Shown here: one piece after another, positions 14,603 through 25,395 of the stretch
Numbering within the stretch: the first letter of the stretch is position 1
Layout: every line of letters starts with the position of its first letter
Source of the DNA: Delphinapterus leucas
Lineage: Eukaryota > Chordata > Mammalia > Artiodactyla > Monodontidae
Direction of reading: 5' to 3'
NCBI RefSeq assembly: GCF_002288925.2
Contig: NW_022098043.1
Location: 9,019,554-9,083,553, forward strand
DNA length: 64,000 nucleotides
The notes under the pieces: model-generated
Told to the model about the DNA's origin: nothing
The model's input: the letters and a program-made list of their open reading frames with translations, nothing else
Database searches by the model: none
Program-made: the position numbers and the translations under genes

Positions 14603-14793
14603 GGGACTTCCCTGGTGGTCCAGCGGGTAAGACTCTGCGCTCCCATTGCATGGGGCCTGGGTTCAATCCCTGGTCAGGGAACTAGATCCCACATACCGCA
14701 ACTAAAATAAAGATCCCACGTGCCACAACTAAAGATCCCATGTGCCACAACTAAGACCTGGTGGAGCCAAAATAAATAAATATTAAAAAAAAA
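14603..14793 (+). mobile_element. CHR-type SINE
   Basis: The element begins 'gggacttccctggtggtcca' and ends in an A tail. Its target-site duplication is ttataatcggag on the left and ttgtaattggag on the right. Confidence 0.9.
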
Positions 14794-15072
14794 TTGTAAT
14801 TGGAGAATTCAACACCCATCTCTTAACAACAGGTAGAACAACTACCAGAAAATCAGCAAGGATATAAAAGAACTCAAAAGAGTCATCAACCAGCAGATCT
14901 AATCAACATTTATAGGACACTCCACCTAACAAAAATAGTATCTTGCAAGATGTTGCTACTGAGGGAAACTGGGAAAAGGGAACAAAGTATCTCTTTGTAT
15001 TATTTGTTACAATGGCATATGAATCTAAAATTTTCTCAAAAATTAAAAAGTTTAATTAAAAAAAGGAATATC

Positions 15073-15291
15073 TGGGCTTCCCTGGTGGCGCAGTGGTTGA
15101 GAGTCTGCCTGCTGATGCAGGGGACACGGGTTCGTGCCCTGGTCCAGGAAGATCCCACATGCCGCGGAGCGGCTGGGCCCGTGAGCCATGGCCGCTGACC
15201 CTGCGCGTCCGGAGCCTGTGCTCCGCAACGGGAGAGGCCATAGCAGTGAGAGGCCCGCGTACCGCAAAAAGAAAAAAAAAACAAAAAAAAC
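15073..15291 (+). mobile_element. CHR SINE, 'gagcggctgggcccgtgag' subtype
   Basis: The element has 'gggcttccctggtggcgcag', 'gcggagcggctgggcccgtg' and 'gaggcccgcgtaccgcaaa' before an A tail. I associate this subtype with cetaceans; it supports the guess at the host. Confidence 0.93.
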
Positions 15292-15484
15292 CCACAGGGA
15301 TATTTGAACATGGATGTGGTATTAAGTGACACAAAAGAATTGTTCATTGTTTTTAGTGTGACAATGGCATTGTAGTTATGTAAGAAACTGCCTGTTATAA
15401 CACACACACACTGAAATATGTTGGCATAAATAGTATCTCCAGCACAACATTGAATAAAAGGGGTAAGAGCAGATATCATCGACT

Positions 15485-15900
15485 GGTTACCAATCTTAGG
15501 GGGAAAGTTTTTTCACTATTAAATATAATGTCAGCTATATGTTTTTTGTATATGCCCTTTATCAGTTTGAGGAAATTTCCTTTTCTTCTTAGTTTTTTTC
15601 TTTTTTTTCCCCCTCCTTCTTCATGAATAGGTATTGAATTTTGTTAAATGCTTTTTTTGCATCAGTTGCGATCATGATATGGGTTTTATTTTTTGGTCAG
15701 TATAGTAAACTATATTGATTGATTTTCAAATATAAAGCCCACTGTATTCCTGGGATGAAATTCACTGAGAAGTGATGTATTATCCTTTTTATATATCACT
15801 GTATTCGCTTGGTCAAAGGTTTTTATATGTAGGTTCATGAAGATCAACGGGGTGTAGTTTTTGCTGAGTCATACAGTAATTGTATATTTAACTTTATAAA
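15485..15900 (-). mobile_element. LINE-1 ORF2 fragment, antisense
   Basis: Antisense ORF2-type text is visible: 'atgccctttatcagtttgagg', 'ttgcatcagttgcgatcat', and 'cccactgtattcctgggatg'. It is a decayed fragment without an open frame. Confidence 0.7.
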
Positions 15901-16499
15901 AACTCAGTTATCTGTTTAAAAGTTATCTTTATTATCTGTCAGATAATTGTTTCAGGTGGAAAGTATTCTTTGAGTTTCCATTTTGAATGTGTTTGGACTA
16001 AACAAACAATAAACTACTGATGTCTGCAGTAAAAAAATAATAATAATAATACTTTCCACCTGAAACTCACTTCTCTGAGAAAAAGTCTTTTATATTCATC
16101 CTCGCGTTTACCATTTCCAGCACTCTTCACTTTTTGTGTGTGTAAATCCAACTTTTCTTCCGTCTAAAGAATTTTTTAAAATATCTTCTATAGTGAAAGC
16201 TGGCTACTATGAATTCTCCCCAACCTTTGTCGGAACGAAGTCCTTGCTTTCCTTTTTGAAAGGTGTTTTCGCTTGGGTATAGGATTCGAGGCTGACAGTT
16301 CTTTTCTTTCAATACTTCAGTACTGACGCGGGCTGGAGCCTTTGGCAAGTCCCGACGAGAGAACCACAGATCCGACCTCTGGGGCCTGCAAGGTGGCGGG
16401 ACACCCCTGAGGGCACCACCCCTGGGCCAAGACATCATTTTAGGACCTTTAGCCCTTAGGAAAGCCCCCTCTGGAAGAACACGTGGACCCCAGGACAGC

Positions 16500-16722
16500 T
16501 CAGGAGCCAAGCCGAGGGAGGTGGGGAGCCGCGGGCGTGGGGGGCGGGGCGCCGCGCAGCCTTTCCCCGTACTTCCTTTGCCCCGCCCCTCCGCGCGCTC
16601 CGCCCCCAACGCCGGTGGGCGGGACCGGACCCCCTCCTTAAAGCGGTGGCCCACCGCGCGCGGCGGCTAGTGCTACGCTCGGCTGCGCTCCAGCGGGCTG
16701 GCGCAGGCCCCCCGCCGCCGCA
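16500..16722 (+). promoter_or_regulatory. CpG-rich promoter region of the AKR7 pseudogene
   Basis: The stretch is GC-rich with many CpGs and has several GC-box (Sp1-type) sequences, including ccccgcccc at 16581-16589 and gggcggg near 16618. It lies directly before the former start codon. The CpG-rich state suggests the promoter decayed less than the coding region. Confidence 0.6.
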
Positions 16723-17888
16723 GTGTCCCGGCTGCTGTCGCCCCCGCAGGCAGCCTCTGGCCCCCCGGGCCGCCCAGGCACCGTGCTGGGCGCCATGGAG
16801 ATGGGGCGGCCGTGCCCCTCTTCCGGGAGCGCGGCCACACCGATATAGACACGGCCCTAGCGTACGTCCGAGAGCATCCTGGGCGGCCTGGGGCTCCGGC
16901 TGGGCGGTGGCGACTGCAGAGGTAATTCCTGGCACCCAGACTCCGTCCCCCTTACCTCCCCCGAGCCATGCACCGGCCGAGGTCAGGACCGACAGCTTCG
17001 CCCTCCTGCCGGGGCGCCGACCTCCACTGGCCACCCCGCAGCTCTGTGAACACCCCGCTCCTCAGGCCCCGTGCACATCTAGCCCCGGACAGCCGGACAG
17101 TGCTTTGTCTTGACTCTTTTCCTCTCCTTTTCCCTCCCCTCAGCAACGTCCCAACCCTGGTCTAGCCTGGAACGACTTGGCTAGCCCCTCTCGGGGGGAC
17201 TGAAAACGGAGTCTGGCGCTGTGCAGCCCCTGCCTCCTTCCCCTTCCCCGCAGGTGCCCGGTGCGGTCCTGATCTGCAGGAATCCTGCCCTTATGACCCT
17301 GGCACTTCCTGGCATAGTCCCAGATCAGGCTTCGGAACCGGCGGGGATCTGCTTCCTCGTTGCTCTGGGCTGTAGACTGCTCCGTGGAGCTCGGGGTGCG
17401 CCGTTCAGTTGGCAGTGCCTCCCGCTTCACCAGGGTGGCCGCGCCTGGGAACCGCAGGAGCTATAGGCAGTAGCTGTGATGGGAGAGTGGGGGTAGTATG
17501 GTGTCTAACTGCCCTCTCTGTGCCAGCCTCCGTCCAAGGCCATAGAAGGGAAATTGACACTAACCCACTCCAGGGAACTCAGAGTCTAGAGATGGGAGGG
17601 GACACTGAAGAACACTAGGAAAACGGAACGTCAGACCTTGAAGAACTGCTAGTTTTCCAGGGGGAGTAAGAGGAGAAGGGGCATTCCCGGCTGCGCGGGT
17701 GGGCAGTGAGTGTGCAAAGGCAATGAGATTTGGCAGTGCTGAGGGTTTTGGAACAGGCAGACCTAGCTAAGTGGAGGGTTTGTGTATGGGGGTAGGGGGA
17801 CATCTGTCATCAGTCTGATGCCATCTGAAATGTTTATAACGTGCCTCACAGGGACATAGTGAGGGCTCAGCAATGTTAGCTGTTACTG

Positions 17889-17916
17889 TTAGTAGTAGTA
17901 GTAGTAGTAGTAGTAT
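17889..17916 (+). repeat. (AGT)n microsatellite
   Basis: About nine tandem AGT units lie in intron 1 of the AKR7 pseudogene, beside a MIR-like relic (17810-17890). Confidence 0.9.
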
Positions 17917-18054
17917 CATTAGCACCATGTACCATCTTTTACTTTGAGGTCCTCAGAGTGAAATGATTCACAGCACAGATCTGAAACAAAACAAGAATAT
18001 GCATGCATCTCATATGCTATCTAGATCACCTGACTGCCTCTCTGTGACAACTCT

Positions 18055-18390
18055 GGTCTTCTTTTTTTTTTTTTAATTTAAATTTTTATTGAAGTCTAGT
18101 TGATTTACAATGTTGTGTTAGTTTCAGGTGTACAGCAAAGTGATTTAGTTATACATATATATGTATAACTAAATATGTATATACATATTCTTTTTCAGAT
18201 TCCTTTCCATTATAGGCTATTACAAGATATTGAGTATAGTTCCCTGTGCTATAGGGTAGGTCCTTGCTGGTTATCTATTTTATATATATTAGTGTGTATA
18301 TGTTAATATGAAACTCCTAATTTATCCCAACCCCTTACCCCTTTGGTAACCATAAGTTTGTTTTCGGTCTGTGAGTCTATTTCTGTTTTT
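18055..18390 (-). mobile_element. LINE-1 3' end, antisense
   Basis: The cetartiodactyl L1 tail in antisense reads 'ttgaagtctagttgatttac', 'tttcaggtgtacagcaaag', 'ttccctgtgctatagggta'. The same tail recurs at 43470-43713 (sense), 58768-60340 and 62170-62365. Confidence 0.85.
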
Positions 18391-18603
18391 TGTTGTTGTT
18401 GTTGTTGTTTGCGGTACGCGGGCCTCTCACTGTTGTGGCCTCTTCCGTTGCGGAGCACAGGCTCCGGACGCGCAGGCTCAGCAGCCATGGCTCACGGGCC
18501 CAGCCGCTCCGCGGCATGTGGGATCTTCCCGGACCGGGGCACGAACCCGTGTCCCCTGCATCGGCAGGTGGATTCTCAACCACTGCGCCACCAGGGAAGC
18601 CCC
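18390..18603 (-). mobile_element. CHR SINE, cetacean-type subtype, antisense
   Basis: The element runs from 'gcggtacgcgggcctctcac' to 'gcgccaccagggaagcccc'. It abuts another antisense SINE that lacks its tail module, which suggests insertion into that older SINE. Confidence 0.92.
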
Positions 18604-18896
18604 GGGCTTTCTTTAGTTGCGGCGAGCGGGGGCTACTCTTCGTCGCGGTGCGCGGGCTTCTCATTGCAGTGGCTTCTCTTGTTGCAGAGCTCGGGCTCTA
18701 GGTGCGCAGGCTTCAGTAGTTGTGGCACGTGGGCTCAGCAGCTGTGGCTCACGGGCTCTAGAGCACAGGCTCAGTAGTTGTGGCACACGGGCTTAGTTGC
18801 TCCACAGCATGTGGGATCTTCCCAGACCAGGGCTTGAACCCGTGTCCCCTGCATTGGCAGGTGGCTTCTTAACCACTGCGCCACCAGGGAAGCCCC
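18604..18896 (-). mobile_element. CHR-type SINE, antisense, interrupted at its tail
   Basis: The sequence starts abruptly in the body ('gggctttctttagttgcggc') and continues to 'gcgccaccagggaagcccc'. The usual tail is missing or displaced, presumably by the adjoining SINE and LINE-1 insertion. Confidence 0.88.
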
Positions 18897-19639
18897 CACC
18901 TGGGATTCTTAATGGGCGAGGGGAGAAAAGTATTTGATTAACTCACTCCTGACTCACACAGGCGGCACAACACCAGCCTTTTCTCAATGGGTTATTTCTC
19001 TGATGGAAATATCTTGCCTTTCCTTCCCTGGGGCCCCAGTTGAAGCCTCTTGCTCTCTTTCCTGAATTCCTGCCGCAGCCTCGCCATTTGCCCTGTTTCC
19101 AGACCTGTCCCTGAGGTTTTTGTGTGTGCTTCATTCAGAGTCATCTTTCAAAACTGCAAAGCTGACAACTTAGCTCGCTGGCTGAAAAGTGTTCAGAGTC
19201 TCCCTGTGGACCCCTGAAGTCAGATTCTAAGGGGTGCACTCAGGGCCCTTTGTATCCATCTGGTCTGTGGCCCCTTCTCTTGCTTTGTGTGCCCCGTGGA
19301 CCTGGTGTTCTAGATCCATGGGGTCGCAGGCATGGCTCCTCACACGCCACGTTCTTGCCTCTGGGCGGCCTCTGACTGGCCCTGGAGATTCAGATTCTAA
19401 GAAAGCCTTCCCTGAACTCCCAGGGCTCCTCTCCCACCTTGTGCTTATCCCGGCCTCACTTACTCTGTAGTGGCCCCTTAGACTGTGCGTCCTTGATGGC
19501 AGGGATCCACTGCTGGCCTTCCTCATCCAGCCCTTAGCGCCAGGTGTGGCACACCCAGTTGTCTGGTAAATAGTCATCGTAATAACATTAGCAGCTCATA
19601 ATGAGCAAATCTATCAAAGTTCTGATCAATCCTTGGGGC

Positions 19640-19790
19640 CTCCCGACAAGATATCACTCTCAATTTACAGTTGAGGGGATTGAGGCTCAGAGAGTTTAAA
19701 TAACTTGGTTAGGGTCACAGAGCTCGAATTGGCAGAGCTGGGGTGTGAACCCAGGTCTGTCTCTTAACCATTACACTAGATTCTCTCCAG
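19640..19790. repeat. MIR SINE, paralogous to the one at 119-250
   Basis: The MIR core 'gaggctcagagagtttaaataac' is followed by 'agggtcacagagctcgaattggcagagctgggg'. Its position relative to exon 2 equals that of the MIR in the intact gene, so the MIR was carried by the duplication. Confidence 0.75.
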
Positions 19791-19800
19791 CGTTTGGTAA

Positions 19801-20418
<618 letters not shown>

Positions 20419-22150
20419 TGATGGCTCCCAGGTACCCTCAGCCTGGCAAACAGGCGCCTGCTCTCTCCGGTTCTGGCTCCCCTTCCTGCCTGCTTCTCGC
20501 TCTGCAGTCAGCCTGGAACACTCCTCCCTGCTGTCCCTGGAAGGAGTGCCCAGGTCTCACTTAGATGCCTCTTCCTCTGGAAGCCTTTCCTGACAGCCCA
20601 GAGGAGCCTGAGATCTCAGGTCCTCCTTTTCTCCTCCTCATTCATTCAGCAAATGTTTGTGCACCTACTTGCTGCCAGGCACTGGTCACAGAACTTACTA
20701 GTGCATTACAATCGTCTCTTTTGTTGAATATGTTTGTTAACACTCTACCTCACTATTAAATCTCTGAGCACAGCAGCTTTGTCCTTTGGCTTGTGGATGG
20801 AAATCCAGTATCCAGGCCATAGGTGGTGCTCAGAAATGTTGGCTGAAGGGATGAATTTTCCTTGGGCGTGAGCCCTCTCCACCAGCACCATTAAGTATCT
20901 GCCTGATTGTTAAGGTCTGAACTGAGGTTCTCCACGGGAAAATTTGGGGTCCCGTGCACCCTCTCCAGCTGGCCCTTCTGCCTGCAGGGCATGTACAACG
21001 CCACCACCCAGCAAGTGGAGACAGAGCTCTTCCCCTGCCTCAGGACTGAGGTTCTACGCCTAAAACCCTTTGGCTGGTATGGGGCGTGGGCTGCTGTGGG
21101 GACGGGCTCACCCCGGGTGGAAGGGTCTTCCTGGCCGTGTTTCTGCCTGTTCCTGACCCTGGAGATGCCTGGTCCCAGACCTGGGAAGCAGGGAGGGGTT
21201 TGACAGGAGGCTGGGCTGGGTCCTCCATCCCTCCTGGGTCCCCCACCATCACCCCCACTTCCAGTCCAGAGCAGCCTCTGGGAGCAGTGCCAGGGGATCT
21301 GATTACAGCCTTCTTGCAGGGGGCCTGCTGACCGGCAAGTACAAGGATGGGGACAAGGATGGGTAACAACCTGTGGGCCGTTTCTTTGGGACCAATTGGG
21401 CAGAGATCTACAGGAATCGGTGAGCTGGGCATGGGCTGCGTCAGGGTGGGAGGTGGCATGGGTCCCCTTAGTCTGCAATGGGGAGTCCCTGGGGCTGCTT
21501 TCTTGGTGGCCAGGACCTCCCCCTGTGTTCAGACCTTTGCCCCTGGATCCCTACCAGCTTTACTGAGAAATTTACCCCTAAAATTTCGCCAGTGTCTCTG
21601 GGGAGTGATTGGGGGCCTGGATTGGGAACGCGTAGAGCTCTGGACCTTCCACCAGGTCTGTGAGGCTATGTCTTTTCCCTGGGAAGAGCCTACTCCCTGC
21701 CCACAGCGGGAGAAGAAACCTTGGATTGGAACTTGGGATTCCTGGGGCTTGATGCTGGCCTGTCACCTGGGGCAACTGAGTAAGTTTTGTAAACTCTTGG
21801 CAATAACACTGTCATCAATGTCTAAAGTTATAGTTGAACATCTGTTGGGACTAGCCTTCTTCCCTTCCTTTTTTTCATTTTTGCAAGTTTGAAAAAGTTA
21901 TCAAAGTAATACATGGCCACAGCTAGAAGCAAGCCCTTCAAGTCGCACTGCTCCAAGGTGATGCTCTTTAACTCCTACAGTTTTCCTTCCCTCTGGTATT
22001 TACTGTGAGATCTCTGATGCACACACTTTCCTGCTATTCCTTAATTTATCAAATTTAGACATTATCTGTGGACTGCTGGAAAGTTCCTAACCTTTCAAGA
22101 TTTATAGAAGCTGAGTCTCCAATGCTAGTTTTGTTGAAATGGCCCAGGAC

Positions 22151-22520
22151 TTTTTAAAATTAATTAATTTATTTTTGACTGCGGTGGGTCTTCGTTGCTG
22201 CACGTGGGCTTTCTCTAGTTGCAGCGAGTGGGGGCTACTCTTTGTTGCGGTGCACAGGCTTATCATTGCGGTGGCTTCTCTTGTTGCAGAGCACTGGCTC
22301 TAGGTGCACAGGCTCAGTAGTTGTGGCTCACGGGCTCAGTAGTTGTGGCACGTGGGCTCAGTAGTTGTGGCTCATAGGCTCTAGAGTGCAGGCTCAGTAG
22401 TTGTGGCACACGGGCTTAGTTGCTCCTCAGCCTGAGGGATCTTCCTGGACCAGGGATCAAACCCGTGTCCCCTACATTGGCAGGCAGATTCTTAACCACT
22501 GCGCCACCAGGGAAGTCCCC
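22151..22520 (-). mobile_element. CHR-type SINE in the AKR7 pseudogene
   Basis: A full-length antisense SINE ends in 'gcgccaccagggaagtccc'. It is absent from the paralogous intron of the intact gene, so it inserted after the duplication and helps explain the longer intron 5 here. Confidence 0.93.
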
Positions 22521-23690
22521 TGCCAGGGTTTCTGATTGCCTGGCCAGGTTTAGGAGCCATCGCCCTAAGCAGTGTCTCTCAAGGAGCTCGTCACACCACC
22601 AGCGCTTAGGCCTCACCCCTGGAGGATCTTGGTTGATAGTTTTCACCTTCTCTGCTCTACTTAGTTGACAGAGCACTGCAGGTCCATTATCTCCTTTACA
22701 TTTTGCACTCACCACGTGGGGCTGGCTCAGGGTGTTTCCTCACTGAGCAGGTAAGTGAAGGCAGGTGACTGAGCCAAGGCCAGAGCTGGGACTGGAGCCA
22801 GGACTTGTCCTGTCTGTGACCCGGAGCACAAAGCACTCCTGGTTCCCGATTTGGGGAGTTGTATTGTTCGCATCCGGTGAACATGTTCAATGCGAGGATC
22901 CTTGCCCACTGCATCCCCGCTGCTCCTACCACTGGGTTGAAATCACCCCGGTGAGGGGCCCAGAAATCCACATGCATTCTGCTGCTCAGGGAAACAAAAC
23001 CTCCATTTGAGATGTTGGTCCCTCAGTGCCTCAGGGACCAGTGACCTGCAGGAATCCCAGCGTCCTGACCTGTGCCACCCTCTCCACTCACCCAGCTTCT
23101 GGAAGCACTACTTTGAGGCTGTTGCCTTGGTGGGGAAGGCCTGCAGGCCACATATGGCCCCAGTGCCCCCAGCATGACCCCGGCCGTCCTCCGGTGGAGA
23201 GGTACCACCACTCCCAGCTCCAGGTAGGAAGGAGGAAGTGAAAGAGAGGGCTGTGTGATTATTTCATGATTTCTGGATTACTCCTTTACCTTTTCTGAAA
23301 TGTCTCCATGGCCCAGGTCTTTTGGGTGGTATTCCTGTTCTTAGAGTTTATTAAGTGTCACATTACAAACAGTACTGGCCCTAGTAAGTATAATTATCCC
23401 AACTTTATGTATGAGTAAACTGGCTCAGAGGCCACTTCACCTAACTGTGGGTACATGAGATAGGGCAGAAGCTATGTGTGATGCTGAAACCTACATTTTT
23501 TCAGCATTAGCATTTATCTGTCTCTGGCTGCCTGCTCTGCAGAGGCCAACTCTGTGTCCCTGGCAGGGCTGCCCTCTCCCTGCCATCCCGCTTTCCCAAC
23601 TTCTTCCAACTTGGGCATCACATACTAACGGTGCCTCTTTCTTGAGCCCCTGTTAAGTGCTAGGCCTGAAGCAAACTTTATGAAATTTTA

Positions 23691-23809
23691 GGGAATTCCC
23701 TGGTGGTCCAGTGGTTAGGACTCTGCGTTTCCACTGCAGGGGGCATGGATTCAATCCCTGGTTAGGGAACCAAGATCCAGCATGCTGCAAGGCACGGCCA
23801 AAAAAAAAA
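23691..23809 (+). mobile_element. Short CHR SINE in the AKR7 pseudogene
   Basis: A plus-strand element runs from 'gggaattccctggtggtcca' to an A tail, in intron 6. It is not seen in the paralogous intron of the intact gene. Confidence 0.9.
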
Positions 23810-23997
23810 TCCTCCCACAACCACCCTGCAAAGTAAAGGAAGCCTGAAGCTTAGGGAGGTCACATGACTAACCCAAGCCCTCCCAGCTGCCGAGCAGCAG
23901 AGGGGAACTTGGGTCTGCCTGCGTGCATCTAGGGAAGCAGGGCTGTAGAGCTGTTCGAAGGCAATGTAAGTTCTGTGCGGAATAATATAGGGTATAG

Positions 23998-24267
<270 letters not shown>

Positions 24268-24472
24268 TAGTCCTGACTTGGGGTGGCAGAGGACACACTC
24301 CATCTATCACCTCTTTTATTCTCTCAACCAGTCAGTTCTGACTTCAAGCCGCTTTATGTAGCTAGTTCTTTCCTCACAGTCCCAGTTCACAAACTGTCTC
24401 CTATGTTCTTGTTAATACTCCCAGTTGCCTTCATCATGTAAAAAGCCCAGGGCCTCAGGCGTTTCCTGTCTG

Positions 24473-24478
24473 AGTAGA
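24473..24478 (+). terminator. Destroyed polyadenylation signal of the AKR7 pseudogene
   Basis: The six bases AGTAGA lie where the intact copy has AATAAA (3840-3845), within otherwise similar 3' flanking sequence. Two A to G changes removed the signal. Confidence 0.65.
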
Positions 24479-25247
24479 GGCACTAACCTGGCTGGAGCCC
24501 AGGCCCACAGTGAATCTGTTTCCTCTGCAGCCTGCAGGCTGTTTCTCGTCCTCCCATAGGCTTGGTGAGAAGGGGGCAGGAGTAGGGATTAGTCTTCAAA
24601 GGGCAGAGGCGGTGGGAGGGTCTCCCAGCCTCCTGCCCTGAACCCAGTGTGACCTCTCAACATCGGGGCTGCAGGTGGCCCTCATGCTTCTACACGCGAC
24701 AGAAAAAAAGAGGGCCACACACCCTGAGGTAGATTTTCTCCTGTTCAGAATTACCTCATTAAATACTTATAAACAGAACAATCTGGGCAAAAACCTACCA
24801 CCTGGAGCCACCACCCAGAAGACTAAAACCTCCCAGGATGCAGTGGAATGTTTTTTACATTCATTCAGTTTCGGCAGTGGCTTTATGTTTGCTTTAGCCA
24901 ACACCTCCTGTCTCCTGGTCATCCACAAGTTTCTCAGCCCTGGTTTTGGGGGTTGTGGGTGGGAAAGAGAATAGAGAGTAGGGGTAGGAGGGCGGCAGGC
25001 AGGGTGCCTATTTTCCTCAAACAAATCCCAGTTTCAAGCCAGGGGCGCCGAGGCCCAGAGGAAAGGAGAAGGCGGTTCCTCTTGTGCTCCCAGGGCCGCC
25101 CGGCCAGTGGTCACACAGGAGCCAGTGCTGGAAACTGGCTTGAGGTGAACTAAGAATCCTGGGGGTCCAAACCAAAGCCCAAACTCAAGGGTTTTTTCCT
25201 AGAAAAGTCCCTTTTGGAGGAGACACCCTGCTGACAAAGTTTCATTA

Positions 25248-25253
25248 TTTATA
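25248..25253 (-). terminator. Possible MRTO4 polyadenylation signal (TATAAA variant)
   Basis: On the minus strand TATAAA lies about 145 bases after the MRTO4 stop. No AATAAA was seen in the first few hundred bases. TATAAA is a known weaker variant; this is a guess from position only. Confidence 0.35.
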
Positions 25254-25395
25254 GGATAGCCTGTCCCTGTCACCCTCCCTTGTGTGCATCCACAGCAAAA
25301 TACACGGCTGCTCCCCCGAGAGGGCTGCGGCAGTCTCACGCCGTCCAGTCCAGACAAGACTGGAGCAGGCCCGGAGGTCCCGTCCCAAGTGCATG

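Larger units (their letters stand above)
12630..15060 (+). mobile_element. LINE-1/HAL1-like fragments, split by three SINEs
   Basis: Dispersed L1-type landmarks are present: 'gtgctgaaagaaaagaatcatcaacccagaatc', 'tacccagcaaatatgtcc', 'aattacattaatggtaaatggcc', and 'catttaaaagacagagctta'. They read in the plus direction and are interrupted by SINEs at 13547, 14036 and 14603. Reading frames are broken throughout. L1 versus HAL1 could not be decided. Confidence 0.65.

Noticed and set aside
16646..17113. A 155-codon frame over the CpG island of the AKR7 pseudogene
   Set aside because: It is out of frame with the AKR7 exon 1 remnant, begins with GTG and crosses the donor site into intron 1; GC-rich DNA yields such frames by chance.
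18343..18777. Reading frames of 80-140 codons with text such as STTAPPGKP or GPSRSAACGIF
   Set aside because: They recur at every CHR SINE in the window (for example 15036, 27273, 56777, 60959, 63495) and are translations of the SINE itself, not genes.
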